Shown in pieces: positions 39,126 through 51,415 of a DNA stretch of 64,000 nt. The translations under genes and the position numbers were made by a program. This DNA comes from Cyanophora paradoxa (Eukaryota > Glaucocystophyceae > Cyanophorales > Cyanophoraceae), in contig QPMI01000709.1 in NCBI GenBank assembly GCA_004431415.1, positions 271,254-335,253 of the forward strand. The letters are read 5' to 3'. Under the pieces are notes generated by a model that was given only the letters and a program-made list of their open reading frames with translations, did no database searches and was not told the DNA's origin. The number at the start of each line of letters is the position of its first letter. The first letter of the stretch is position 1.

Positions 39126-42100
39126 TCAGGGGGCGAAGATGCCGGTGGTGCCGCGGCGGACGAAGAGGCTGCGGCGGGGCGCGGGGGCGCCGGCCGAGGC
39201 CGAGGCGGAGAGGTGGAGGGGGAGGAGGCCCTTGTTGGGCCCCCCCTCGTGCGGCGGCTCCTCGTCCGTCCGCGGGCTGTCGTACCCCCCGAGGCCCTCC
39301 GCCGCGGAGGCGCCCGAGCTCGAGGGCTCGGAGGGGGATACGCTGTTCAGGAGGGAGACGGCGGTGGAGAGGGAGGAGAGGGAGAGGGACGAGGAGGCGG
39401 AGCCCAGGCGGGGGGCCTTCTGCCCCCCCTCCCCGCGCTGCCGCCCGCCCGCGTCAAGCTCCCGCGTCCACCGGGGGAGCGGTCTCCGAGGGCAGGGGGG
39501 GGGGGGGGGCGAACGAACCTTCTCCCACTCGACGAGGATCTCCTGGAGAGCGGTCTCCTCGCGGAGGCGCCGCGGCACCGGCTGCACGACCTGCGCCCCG
39601 GCGGCGTCAGCGGCACAGACAGGATCAAAGCGTGAAGAGAGCGGGGCGGGGCGGGGCGGGGCGGGCCTGCTCGAGGAAGAACTTGAGGGCGAAGATGGTG
39701 TGCTCGACGGTGACGATGAGGAAGAGCTTCCAGAAGCGGCTGTAGCGCGTCCCCAGCGACGAGAAGAACTCGTCGATCTGCGCCGGCGAGGCGCGCGGCC
39801 ACGGGCTCAGCTGGCGGCTGGCGAGGGGTCGGCCCTAGGCTCCAAGGCTCGGGCCTCGGATGGCGGCCGGCCGGCAGCATGCGTGCGCCCACCCTCCTCC
39901 CCCTTGCTAGGGCTCCGAGGGCGGGCGGGGCGGGGCGGACGGTGGTGGAGACGAAGCAGATGAGGAGGACGTTGGTGATGATGGAGACGTTCGTGAGGAG
40001 GCGCAGCATCGTCAGCCACGAGCCGATGTCCCGCGCCGCCGTCTGCTGCGCATCAGAGGCGGCGGGGCGGGCGGGGCGGGCGGGAGGGGGGGAGGGGGCG
40101 GGGCGGACGACGCGGGGCCGCTGCTGGACGCCCAGGAGCTGCGGCGCGAGGGGCGAGGTCAGAGGCTGGGCGGGGCTCCCTTAACGCGCGCGCGCGTGCG
40201 GGCGGGCGGCGCCGGATATTACGGGCGGGGGTGCTGGTGCTATCGCCTTGGCCTAGCGCGAGGGCGCGGGCGGGGGGCGGGCCTTCATGGCGTCGGTGCG
40301 GATCTCGATGACGTTGTTGAGCCAGGCGAGGAAGGCGGCGAGGGGAAGCCCGCCGCGAAGAGGACGACGTACCCGAACTGCAGCACCTGCGGCCGGCGCG
40401 TGAGCAGAGGAGGCGAAGGAGCAGCGCTCACAAGATGCTTGGACGGGGGGTACGCGCCATCTCGCGGTACTCGTCGAAGAGGGAGGGCTCCTGGAGGCTC
40501 CCCTCCGCCTCCGTCTTGGAGGGCCGCAGCACGCCCCCCGCGGCCGCCGCAGAAGAGAGCACCAGCGAGCGGCGCCGCGAGGAGGCGAGGAGGTCGCCCC
40601 CGGAGGCGGAGGCGGAGGAGCGGAGGAGGGCGGCGCGGGCGCGGCGGTAGAGGGTCGTCGCGTTCGCCCGCACGAAGGGCACCAGCACCTCGAACACGTT
40701 CCCTGGGCGGGGGGGGTCGGGGTGAGGAAGAGCCGGCGGGCGTCCCCTCAAGCCTAGCAAGCGGTCCTAGCCAAAGGGGCAACAGCCGGAAAGAGGGGAG
40801 GCTAGGCCAGGGGTTACCGAGGAGGATCTGGAAGAGCATGATGGAGCCGAGCTGGCGCGACAGCTCATACCTGCGGCGGGGCGGCCGGCGGCGCTCAGAG
40901 TTGACAGGAGCACGCAATCAGCCATCAGCCATCTTGGTGCAGCGACCCGAGCCGTCTTGGGCCGTCTAGCGCTAGCCTGGCGGGCGAGGGAGGGGGGTCT
41001 CGCACATGCAGTTGGGGGGCGCCCCCTCCTCCACCGAGAGGCACCGCTGCTCGTACCCCAGGATCGACACCTGGAAGAACTGCAGGGGGGGAGGAGTCAG
41101 GGGGAGGCGGAATCCGAATCGGAGGGAGTCGATCACGTGCCTTGACGAAGGCGATGTAGAAGTACGCGATCTGCGAAGGGAGCGGCGGCGGGCGGGGGTG
41201 TGAGCGCGGGAGGGAGGCGGTTGCAGCGGCGGCGAGGAAACAAGCGCCCGGCCGGCGCGGGTGGCACAAGCACGGAGACGACGGAGTTCGAGGGTGAAAG
41301 GGAAAAGGGGCGCGGGCGGGGGCGGGCGGGCGCACGTAGTTGTTGACGAACTCGAAGATGAACATCTTGTTCACGAAGGAGCGCTCGTACGCGCTCTGCC
41401 CCCGGTCGCCAGCGAGGTCAGCGAGGTCTAGAGAGCAAGCGGGCCCCCCCACGCCCGCTTCTGGGCGCTTCTTCTTCTAGAGAGCGGGCGGGGGCCCCCA
41501 GGGCCCCGCACCTTGAAGCGGTGGTTCTCGTGGTCGGTGAGGCGCGAGGCGAGGCCCATGTACAGCGTGCTCATCGTCTCGATCGCCAGAACGCTGCGGG
41601 GAGTGAGGAAAGGGAAGGGTGGGGTGTGGGACGGGGCGGGGGGTGGGGCGCACAAGGAGAGGCCCCCCGCGACGGCGGCGACGAGGGGGCCGTGGCGGGC
41701 GTGGAGGTAGGAGCGCAGCACGAGGAGCACCAGCGTCGCGCACACGCACGCCAGCACCTGCCCCGGCCCCGTGCGCGGTGAGCTCAATCGGGGGGCGGGG
41801 CCACCTCCTCCGCCCCTCCTCCCTCCTCCCCCTCGGGGCCGCTCACCGAGGCGGCGATGGCGGCGTAGTTGACGAGGCGGACGCCCCAGCCGAGCCGCGA
41901 GGCGAACCGGTTCGTCCACACGTGCGCCGGGAAGCGCTGCCGGCGCCGGCGCCGGGCGATCGGTGAGACCAAGCGGGGGTCCCTGTCCCTTGGCCTGGGG
42001 CGGCACCTGCTTGATCTGGGCGAAGACGCGGGAGCGCTCCGGGGCGGCCAGGTCCACCCAGTCCATCGTCGGCGTGTAGAACCCCGCCCGCTCCTCGTCC

Positions 42101-43930
42101 TGCCCGGCAGAGAGGAGTAAGAGGCGGAGGAGGAGGGGCGGGGGGGGCGGGGGGGAGGGGGGAGGGGGGGGGAGACCTTCCTGAACTCGGGGCGGGGCAC
42201 CTCGCGCGACTGCAGGTTCCACGTACCCCACTCCAGCGAGCGCTCCCCTGCGGGGCGGGGGGACGGGTGAGCGGGGGGGGGTGGGGGGGAGGGGGGCCGG
42301 GGCCGGGGCAGGGGGCACCCTGGGTTCGGTTCCAGGAGATGACGAGCCAGGTGGCGGCCAGCGGCACGAAGATGCACCAGAACGGCGTCAGCGGGCCTGC
42401 CGCCCCGCCGCGTCAGAGGCCGAATCCTTCGTTTTATTCCTCATCTCGTCTCATTTCCTTGCGCGATCCATCTCCGCTTCCCATCCTCGGAGCATTCGGG
42501 CGGGCGGGCGGCCTCTCTCTCTGAGATTCTGAGGGCCCGGGCGGGGGGGCGCACCGTCGTAGGAGCGGAGCTCGCGGAGCTCCTCGATGCCCGTCGCCGG
42601 GTCCCGCACCGGCGCCGCCGGCCACCGGTCCACGAACTGAGGGGCGGAGTGAGGGGCGGAGGGGGGAGGGGAAAGGGGGCGGGCCTGGACGACGGCGACG
42701 ACGATGCCGAGGAGGGCGACGCGTATGAGCCAGCCTGCCGGGCGGCCGGGCGGGTGAGGCGCAGCTCTGGGCTGGAGCGGGGCGGGCGGACGGTTGTAGA
42801 AGCCGAGGAAGGCGAAGTACATGGCGACGGACTCGCCGAAGTAGTCCCGGATGCCCCACAGCGTCTCCGGCGGCATCCCCGAGAGCCAGTTCCACGCCCG
42901 CACCTGCCGCCGACTTAGAGCAGAGGGCTCGGGGGGGCGCCGCCGTCTAGATAGGGGGCCTCGACATGCGCGGCGCTCGCTCCAGATGGACGGCTAGATC
43001 TCGCTGGGGTGCGGCGGTGCTAGGCGCGCGCGCGCACCTTCTGAATAATCTCACCCCGCTCCTCATCGTCGTGCAGGGGGTAGTGCCTGAGCAGGGATGA
43101 GGGGGGGAGGGGGGGGGACGAAGAGAGGGGTACGGCACGCACCGTTTAATGACCTGCCGCCGGGCGAGAGACTCGAAAGGTATCTGGCACCCTCCTACTT
43201 TCCTGTTTTTGTGGGAGGGGCGGGGGAAAGGAGGGGGGATGAGGTTTGAAAGGGGAGGGAGGGGTACAGGATTTCGCACCATGAGGCCTCGAGATGAACT
43301 GGATGACACGGATGCGGTCGTTGGACGTGAAGAGCTTCGAGGGGTACCCTGCTGTGCGTGTGAAGAGGGGGGGCGAAAAGAGAGGGCCAGGCCGGGGGGC
43401 GAGGAAGGGGGGGGGGGAGGAAGGGGGTACGCACCCTCGAAGCGGGAAGCCTCCGCGAGGACAAAGGGCTCGTACTTGATGCCCTCGGAGGTTCGGACGC
43501 GCTTGAGGAGCTTCAGGAACTCCGCGCGCGAGGCCAGGACGTCGTCCGGTACCCCCAGCCGCAGGAAGATCTCCTTCCCGTCGCGGCTCTTGCTTTTTGA
43601 GACGACGAGCTGCGCGGGTTCGGATCGGCACGGGGCCGCTTGTCGGACCCGAGCCGCGCCGCGGGGCACCTTCGCTTCCCGGACCATCTGTGTCACTGAG
43701 GCGCGGGCGGCGCGGGTCAGCGGGGCCGGGTGGCGGCGCGGGCGGCCGAGTCGGCGCGGCCGTACCGATCCTCCGCTCCTTTATTCGGGCCTCCGCCTGC
43801 TCCCTACGCTTTCCCTGGTGCTCCGCAGCGTTGATCTGCAACGCGGAAGCGGTTTGTTGGACTGGAGGTGGCCGCGGAGCGCCTGCGGGCGCACGTTCTC
43901 AAAGACGATGACATAGTCGAAGCGCGTCGT
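39126..43930 (-). CDS. Anoctamin / TMEM16 family membrane protein
   Basis: A multi-exon gene for a ten-helix membrane protein of the calcium-activated channel/scramblase family. Segments seen from the 5' end: FDYVIVFENVRPQ (cytosolic N-terminal domain); a KYEPFVLAE region; IRDYFGESVAMYFAFLGFY (entry to TM1); FWCIFVPLAATWLVISWNR; KMFIFEFVNNY and FYIAFVK; LSRQLGSIMLFQILLG; LAAFLAWLNNVIEIRTDAMK (the NN-IEIR-D motif near the calcium site); RLLTNVSIITNVLLICFVST; and FWKLFLIVTVEHTIFALKFF (last helix). The C-terminal tail is Ser-rich and stops at 39126. No start codon could be fixed: the first exon seen (about 43868-43930) has no in-frame ATG, so more 5' sequence is likely. Introns are short with G/C runs. 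Confidence 0.8.
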
Positions 43931-44656
43931 GGCTGCAGTGCGTCAGCGGGCACGCCGCTCGGGCACTGCCGATTGCAACGCGGACCTCGCGCCGACCCTG
44001 AAGACTCACGCTGGCTCCCGCCGCCACGCCCCAAGAACCGCGCACGGCTCGAGTCCGGTTCGTTCAGTTTAACATACTTGTCAGCGGCGCCCTCCCTACG
44101 TCGTCAATGGCCGACGTTAGTTCTGGCGTCGCGCGTTCCGGATGTCTAGGGGCGGCTCGATCGGCTAGCGTTCGACGGAATGATACCAGTCACATCAGGG
44201 GGCAAAAGGGGCGCCTAGACGCGGGAAACGGGGGGCGCGCGGACGACAGCCGGTTCGGCTCAGCGCTCGCGGCTTGCGAAATCGCACCTCCGCATCGTTA
44301 CTGGCGCAAAGTTTGGGCCCCAGCGTGAAACGCCAGGCCGGTCTCGAGACGATAGACCTGAAAGAAGCGGGCCGATCAGACGTGCCGTACCCCACCGAAA
44401 AGTCACGCTCACTGCTAGCGGTCGCTAGCGACTCGTTGCAGCTCTGAATCGAAGAACAAGCGTCTCCGCTTCATCGAGCCTGGGCTGGGGCGGTTCGAGT
44501 CCGACGCCGGCTTGTAGAAGAACACCAGAGTTGGCGCGCAATCTACCCGTGCGCTATCGCTCAGAACTTGCATCGTGAAACTCCCTTGCGAGCGCTCAGC
44601 GGCGGCGGACCGTGCCGTTCAGCGGGAGCGCACAGCGGCAGCGGCGAGCGCGCCGC
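43931..44656. other. Region between anoctamin and delta-tubulin genes
   Basis: Shared upstream region of two divergent genes. About 44340-44640 contains sequence that recurs at 48540-48720 as part of a segmental duplication. No separate gene recognised. It may hold the missing first exon of the anoctamin gene. Confidence 0.4.
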
Positions 44657-46630
44657 ATGTCCACGGTCGTCCTGCAGGTCGGCCAGTGCGGCAATCAGCT
44701 CGGTGGAGAGTGGTGGCGGCTCGTCCAGGCCGAGTGCGACCCGAGCGCTGCTCGATGGTGGCGCGCCGCCCTGACTCGCGCGTACGCAGCGCGAGCGCGT
44801 CGCGTTCCTTCATCGACAGCGACGGGAAGGCGCGCTGCGTGCTGATCGACAGCGAGCCGAAGGTGGGCGCCAGCGACGGGAGCGGCGAGAGTTCCGCTGC
44901 TCAGCGCTGCGCGGGGCGGGCCGCGGCGTGCGCAGGTCATCCAGGGCCTCCTGAAGGGTCCCGGGGCGACCTCTTCCGCCCGGGGAACGTCGCGTACGAA
45001 CAGTCGGGCCGCGGCAACAACTGGGCCCTCGGTGCGCCCGCTCTTGGATCCCTCCCGCCCCGCCCGGCCCCGTCCCGCCCCGGGGGCGCTCCTCCGAGCG
45101 CCGCGCGCGCCGCTCCGCAGGATACTACAAGTCGGGGTACTGGGAGCCGTCGGCGGGGGCGGGGGCGGGCGGCGGGAATGTGGACGAGGAAGGTGCTGCC
45201 GCGCGGCCCCGCCCATGCCCGCCGCCCGGCTGACCAGGACGCGCGCACGCGCGGCAGAGCGGAACGGGCGGTCGCTGGTGGGGCGGGCGATGGCGGCGCT
45301 GAGGCGGGAGGCCGAGCGGTGCGACTGGTACCAGGGGTGCGTGCTGCTGCACAGCATCGGGGGCGGCACGGGCGCCGGCGTCGGCTCGCGCCTGGTCGAG
45401 GCCGTGCGGGAGGAGTACCCCCCCAACTACATCACCGCCGTCTCCGTGGCCCCCTTCCTCCAGGCGCGCAAACCGTACCCCTCGTATTGCCCCCAAACCC
45501 TCCAGACCCCGGCGCCTCTGCCTGAAACTCGTAGCCCCCTCAGGGCGAGACCCCCACGCAGTCGTACAACGCGCTCCTGACCATCGCCTGGCTCCAGAGG
45601 CGCGCGCGTACCCCCTCCCTCCCTTCCTCCAAACTCCATCTGACTCCATTCCGCCAAAGGCACGCGGACGCCGTGCTCTCTTCCCGAACGAGGACGCGCA
45701 GCGGGTGCTGGCGCGCCGGGAGGCCGGGCCGCAGGGGGGCGGGGGAGCGTGGGGAGGGGCGCGCGTCTCCACGCGGGACCTGAACCGGCACGTCGCGGGC
45801 TGCCTGGCGGGGATCCTGTACCCCTCGCGGCAGGGGCCCGGGGGCCCGTGGCGGCCGTACGACGCGGGGGACCTGGTCGCAACGCTGTGCCCGCTGCCAG
45901 CGGCCAAGTTCCTCGAGGCCCGCGCCTCGGGCCCGCGGCCCCTCGCCGCCCTCGACGAGCTGCTCGTCGGGCACGCGGGGTACGAGCGCGGCGGCTCCGG
46001 CCCGCCCCTCGTCAGCCTCTCCACCCAGCTCCTCGTGCGGGGCGACGCCGCCCTGTACCGCTCCCTCCTGCCCCTCGCCGCAGGGCCCGGCCTCGCCCCG
46101 GGCCACTCCCGCCACCGCCCGCCCGACGCGGCCGGGACGGGGCCCCGCGCCCGCCTCCTGCACGCGTACCCCAGGTCCCTGGAACCCCTTTCCCTTCGAC
46201 GTCCGTTTCTCCGAGGCCTCCGCCCCCGCCCCTCCAAGTCGGCCGCCCCCTCCAAGCGCGCGGCGGACGCGCCGCCGCCTCCGCCCGTGGTCACCGCGGT
46301 GCGCAGCCGGCCGGGCCGCGGGATAGAGGACGGCCCTGAATCTCACGCGCCCCGCCCCGCCCGCCCCGCCCCGCCCCGCTCCGGCGCGCCTCAGTGAGCA
46401 ACCGGAGCGGGTGGCGGGCCTCCTGGAGCACTTCCTCTCGCGGGCGCGCGCCATGTTCGACGCCCGCGCCTACCTCCACTGGTGCCCCCGCGGGCCGCGG
46501 CCCATCCCGGCCCGGCCCGAGCGTGACCCGGGGCAGGTACGGGCGGTACGGGTGCGGGGCGGAGGAGATGGAGGCGGCCTTCGAGGAGGCCGCGACCGCC
46601 GCCGCCGCCTACCGCGCCCTCGTCGCCTAG
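44657..46630 (+). CDS. TUBD1: Delta-tubulin
   Basis: Delta-tubulin is needed to form or keep the triplet microtubules of basal bodies. The ATG at 44657 opens MSTVVLQVGQCGNQLG, the tubulin GTP-contact start. Further exons give GKARCVLIDSEPKV, QSGRGNNWALG, VLLHSIGGGTGAGVGSRL (the tubulin glycine-rich signature), YITAVSVAPF, TQSYNALLTIAWLQ, and a C-terminal exon ending EEMEAAFEEAATAAAAYRALVA at 46630. Delta rather than alpha or beta is suggested by the GxGNNWA..Y and 'QSYNALLT' segments and the short neutral C-terminus. Frames shift several times within exons, in line with lost single bases. Confidence 0.8.
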
Positions 46631-46739
46631 CCCCCGCCCGCCTCCTCATCTCAGCTGCCCGATCCGAGCCCGACCTCGGGTTGGAGCGCAGTCGCCCGGT
46701 CCCGTGTCCTTTCACAGAAAGAACGGAGCGAACTGCCGA

Positions 46740-48457
46740 CTACTTGGTGATGCCGAGGCGGGCGGCGCGCTCGCGGCCGGCGGCGAGGCGCTTGCCCCAG
46801 CCATTCGCCTGCAGGAACTGCTGCACCACGGGCCACACCTGGGAGAGAGAGAGGCCTCAGCGAGAGCTTCCTCTTGAAATGCACGGGGCAGCACCTTGAT
46901 GAAGACGGCGTCGCGCCGCTCGGAGGCCGAGAGCTCCTCCGCCTGGGCGAGCCGGGCGCGGGGGCAGGGGCCGCCCCGAGTCAGAGGGCGGCCATCGCAA
47001 GCACAGCGCCAGTGCTGTATCTAACTCTAAGCCCCATTACCTTAAGATAGAGGAAGGCCTCGGCGGCGGCGCGGCCCTGCTGGTCCCGCAGCGTGTTCAG
47101 CACGAAATCCGGGTCCGACCCGATCACCACCTGGGGCGGGGTGAGGGGCGTGGCGCGGCCGGGGAGGGGCGAGTCCTATTCTCGGATCGGCGGGGCGGGA
47201 CCTGCATGGCGTCGCCGGCCTCGTCGGTCGCGAGCACGAGCGCCGCGTCGTGCGTCGTCGCCGGCCCTGCCACCCGGGGCGAGGAGAAGCGTGAGAGCGT
47301 GAGAGCGAGGCGGGCAGAGGGGGCCTGGGAATGCGAAGTAGTCCCCTGGTCCCTAGGCCGCGTCGAGGCTCGCGGTCCCGGATATCGGGCGGACGTCTCC
47401 CAAGGATCGGCGCCGGCGGCTCCCCAGATCCGGCCCCCTAAAGCCCCGCTCCGCAGGTCTAGGACGCCGCGGCGGGGAGGCGGACCCACGCCGCCTTAGC
47501 TGGCGTCCGCTGCTCGGTGCCCCGGGTCAGCGGCGGGGGGGAAGAAGAGGGGGTACTGCGGGTCGGGGGCGCGCCGTGATGCGGCCGGCGACGATGAGCT
47601 CCGCCCCGCCGTACTTCTTCGCCGCCTCGCCGTCGAGCACCCGCGCCTGCTCGCCCTCCGCGCGATCGGCAGCAGCGGCGCCGCCGCCACGTTCTGCGCG
47701 CGCCGCGCCCCTGCGGTGAGCGCGGCGGCGCGGGGTGCCGCAGTGCGGGCGCAGCGGCGCGCGCGCCATGGCGTCGATGCAGATCTTCTCGAAGTCGTCG
47801 ATGCGGCACTCCGGGGTGGGCTGGACCTTCCTGGTCGCCTGGTAGAAGACGAAGGGCTGCGCCGGGTCCGGGTTGCGGATGGTCGAGAAGACGTTGCGGG
47901 GGATCTCCTTCAGCTCCATCTGCTCCAGCAGCACGCGCTGCGGCGGGTTCGTGTAGCTCGTCACCAGTGCCTTCCCCTGCGCCCCGGCCCGGCCCCGCAG
48001 GCCCGCGCCTCAGCACGAATCTCGTCCCGGGTCCGGTCCCCCGGTCCGGCGGCGGCGCGCGCGCGTCGCGAGGGCATTTTAGCTGACCTGCAGACCAAGA
48101 ATGACCTGCTTCGTGTAGGCCGAAACGTCCTGGCGCAGAATCTCGGCTGCATCGGGTCAGCACATGCGCGCGCATGCGCAGCGCCAGCGCGGCGCCCTCG
48201 CGGCGTCCGGCGCGCGCCGCTCACCGGGTTCCAGCTTCTCGAGGCTAACATCCGAATAGCCGAGCTTCAACAAGGTCTGCGCGCGGCCGCCGGGCCTTGG
48301 TCGCGCGAGGGACCATCACCGAAAGCGGCCGGACCCGCTCGATTGCCGTGCCAGTGTTCCCTTTGCTCGCCGGGTCCTTCAGCGCCTTCTTGAATTCCTC
48401 CTCGAACGCCTCGAACGGCGCGGCGCTAGCGCTAGCGGGCAGTGTGTTGACGTCCAT
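46740..48457 (-). CDS. Unrecognised multi-exon gene, copy A of a tandem duplication
   Basis: It is convergent with delta-tubulin and starts at MDVNTLPASASAAP. Exons give FEAFEEEFKKALKDPASKGN, LLKLGYSDVSLEKLEPG, DAAEILRQDVSAYTKQVILG, SYTNPPQRVLLEQMELKEIP with FVFYQATRKVQPTPECRIDD, LPIA..., YGGAELIVAGR, DFVLNTLRDQ, and a last exon ending RAARLGITK. Introns are short and end in CAG. I do not recognise the family; the protein is soluble in character, with helical N- and C-terminal parts. Copy B (48969-50687) is very similar throughout. Confidence 0.6.
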
Positions 48458-48539
48458 CCATGCGCGATGATTGAACGACCGCGGCTGGTCTAGATCTGCG
48501 TGTGCGCTTTCTTCTTACTGAAAGAACACTGCGCGCTCC

Positions 48540-48908
48540 CTTCGAGAGGATAGACCTGAAAGAAGCGGTTCGATCAGACGTACGCGTGCCGTACCCCACG
48601 TGCACCGAAAAGTCACGCTCCCCGCTACGGTCGCTGGCGGCCCTGTGCAGCTCTGAATCGAAGAACGAGCGCATCCGCTTCATTGGGCCTGGGCTGGGGC
48701 GGTTCGAGTCCGACGCCCCGCTGACTCGCGCGTTCCTTCATCGACGCGACGGAAAGGCGCGCTGCGTGCTGATTAACAGCGAGCCAAAGGTTTGCTTCCG
48801 CGGAGCGCCCAGCGCCGAAAGCGGCGAGAGTTCCGCGGCTCAGCGCCGCGCGGGCCCGGGCCCGGGGCGCGCGAGCTAGATCGAGCCGCGGCGTGCGCAG
48901 GTTATCCA
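48540..48908 (+). pseudogene. Truncated duplicate of the delta-tubulin 5' region
   Basis: 48540-48720 matches 44340-44510, the upstream flank of the delta-tubulin gene. Roughly 48720-48908 matches part of its first coding segments (GKARCVLINSEPKV against GKARCVLIDSEPKV). Similarity to that locus stops near 48908 and resumes with sequence from 46684, so ~1.74 kb holding the rest of the tubulin gene is missing. No GQCGNQ start or GTP-binding exon remains, so it cannot encode tubulin. Confidence 0.75.
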
Positions 48909-48968
48909 GCTCGAGCGCAGTCTCCCGGTCCCGTGTCCTTTCAAAGGAAGAACGGAGCGAGCTGCCCA

Positions 48969-50687
48969 CTACTTGGTGATGCCGAGGCGGGCGGCGCGCT
49001 CGCGGCCGGCGGCGAGGCGCTCGGTCTGGCCCGTCGCCTGCAGGATCTGCTGCACCACGGGCCACACCTGGGAGAGAGAGAGGCCTCAGCGAGAGCTTCC
49101 TCTTGAAATGCACGGGGCAGCACCTTGATGAAGACGGCGTCGCGCCGCTCGGAGGCCGAGAGCTCCTCCGCCTGGGCGCGGGGGGCGGGGCCCGCCCCGA
49201 GTCAGAGTGGCGGCCCTCGCAAGCGCCGCGCCAGCTAGCGCTGGATCCAACTCTGAGCTCCATTTACTAGGGCCAGCTGGTCCCATGGCACCTTGAGGTA
49301 GAGGAAGGCCTCGACGGAGGCGAGGCGCTTCTGGTCCCGCAGCGTGTTCAGCACGAAGTCCGGGTCCGACCCGATCACCACCTGGCGCGGAGCGGGAGCG
49401 AGGGCGTAAGGCGCGGGCCGCGGCCGGGGAGGGAGGCTCGGATCGGATGGGCGGGGGGGGGGGGGGGGGGGGGACCTGCATGGCGTCGCCGGCCTCGTCG
49501 GTCGCGAGCACGAGCGCCGCGTCGTGCGCCGTCGCCCGCCCCTGCCGCACGGCGCGAGGAGTTTGAGCGGGGCCCCGAACCAGGCGGGCAGGGAGGGCCG
49601 GGCAGTGCGGTGCTCGACAGATCCGAAGCCCCGGCTCCCAGACCTAGGCGGCGGGGCGAGGAGGCGGACCTGGGGCACGGAGGAGGAGGAGCCCTGCCCG
49701 CCGCCGCCTTCGCCTCCGCCAGCGCCACCTCCGGCGCCATCAGCTGCTCGGCGCCCGGGTCAGCGGGGGAAGAAGAGGGGGTACTGCGGGTCGGGGGCGC
49801 GCCGTGATGCGGCCGGCGACGATGAGCTCCGCCCCGCCGTACTTCTTCGCCGCCTCGCCGTCGAGCACCCGCGCCTGCTCGCCCTCCCGCGCGATCGGCA
49901 GCAGCGGCGCCGCCGCCACGTTCTGCGCGCCCGCGCCCCGGGCCCGTGCGGTGAGCGCGGCGGGGCCCGGGCGGGGGTGCGGCCGCAGGGGCGCGCGCGC
50001 CATGGTGTCGATGCAGATCTTCTCGAAGTCGTCAATGCGGCACTCCGGGGTGGGCTGGACCTTCCTGGTCGCCTGGTAGAAGACGAAGGGCTGCGCCGGG
50101 TCCGGGTTGCGGATGGTCGAGAAGACGTTGCGGGGATCTCCTTCAGCTCCATCTGCTCCAGCAGCACGCGCTGCGGCGGGTTCGTGTAGCTCGTCACCAG
50201 CGCCTTCCCTGCGCCCGGCCCCGCGGCCCGCGCCTCAGCACGAATCTCGTCCCGGGCCCGCCGGGCCGGTCCCGCGATCCGGCGGCGGCGCGCGCGCGTC
50301 GCGAGGGCATTTTTGAGCGGACCTGCAGACCGAGAATGACCTGCTTCGTGTAGGCTGAAACGTCCTGGCGCAGAATCTCGGCTGCATCGGGTCAGCACAT
50401 GCGCGCGCAGCGCCAGCGCGGCGCCCAGCGCGCGCCGGCGCGGCCGCTCACCGGGTTCCAGCTTCTCGAGGCTAACATCCGAATAGCCGAGCTTCAACAA
50501 TGTCTGCGCGCGGCCGCCGGGCGTCGGTCGCGCGAGGGACCATCACCGAAAGCGAGCGGACCCGCTCGATTGCCGTGCCAGTGTTCCCTTTGCTCGCCGG
50601 GTCCTTCAGCGCCTTCTTGAATTCCTCCTCGAACGCCTCAAACGGCGCTGCGCCAGCGGGCAGCGTGGTGCGCTTGACGTTCTCCAT
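48969..50687 (-). CDS. Unrecognised multi-exon gene, copy B of a tandem duplication
   Basis: The second copy begins MENVKRTTLPAGAAPFEAF and ends RAARLGITK at 48969. Exon order and most residues match copy A. Differences include the first residues, GQTERLAAG versus GWGKRLAAG near the C-terminus, KRLASVEAFLYLK versus QGRAAAEAFLYLK, and a long G run in one intron (about 49452-49473). Both copies keep open exons, so both may be active. Which is ancestral cannot be told here. Confidence 0.6.
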
Positions 50688-51415
50688 GGATGCGCGCTGG
50701 TCCGAAAGACCGCGGCTGGTCTAGATATGCGTGCGCGCTCCCTTCTAGTCGGTCGCAAGCTGCTTCTGTCGACCGGAAGTTACCGGCAGTAGTGCGCCAG
50801 GTCGGGCTGCACTACTTTGGCCGGCGCGACGATGAGGGTAACGGGCCCTCCCTCGACCACCACGGCGAACTCCTGCGCATGCCCGAGTCCAGATCAGTCG
50901 ATCGGCGTTGCTTGCACGCGGCAGTACGACTCGCACGTCATGATAGAGTCGCACAGTAGCTCCCGCCAGCACTGCCAGAAGCGCAGCTGATCTATCTGCT
51001 GTATCTCCGGACGAAGAAGCTTCCTGTCTACCAGCTTCCTGAATATGGGCTCCGCCGACGGTATGAGCGGTGCTGGGACCATGTTGCCCATCGTCGGCAA
51101 GCACTCCGCTGGATTGCCAACTTCGCTATGCAAGTACACACAGAACGACCACATAGTTGGAGCCTGCACGCCCCGCTGCCGCGCTGCCAGGCTGCTCTCC
51201 CGCCATCGCGGGCACGACTTGGCACGACGCTGCTCTACCCGCCGTGCCCAGGCCTTTGGGCACGACGCGCCCTAGCCCCGACGTGCCCAAAGCGGATTTG
51301 GGCACGGGGCCCCGGCAATCATGTAATAGGCCCGTCCAACTCGATTCTGCTACGTGGTGCAAAGGGTACGTAGTGGAGTGGCAACACCCAGAGGACGAAG
51401 TTTAAGGGGGTACAA
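50688..51415. other. Region between duplicated gene and UTP10; possible short exons
   Basis: A minus-strand frame at 50894-51169 reads MWSFCVYLHSEVGNPAECLP and LLRPEIQQIDQLRFWQCWRE, with normal amino-acid variety unlike the GC-rich shadows. It could be an exon of an unrecognised gene. Nothing links it to a family, and no splice chain was resolved. The rest is GC-rich spacer. Confidence 0.35.
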
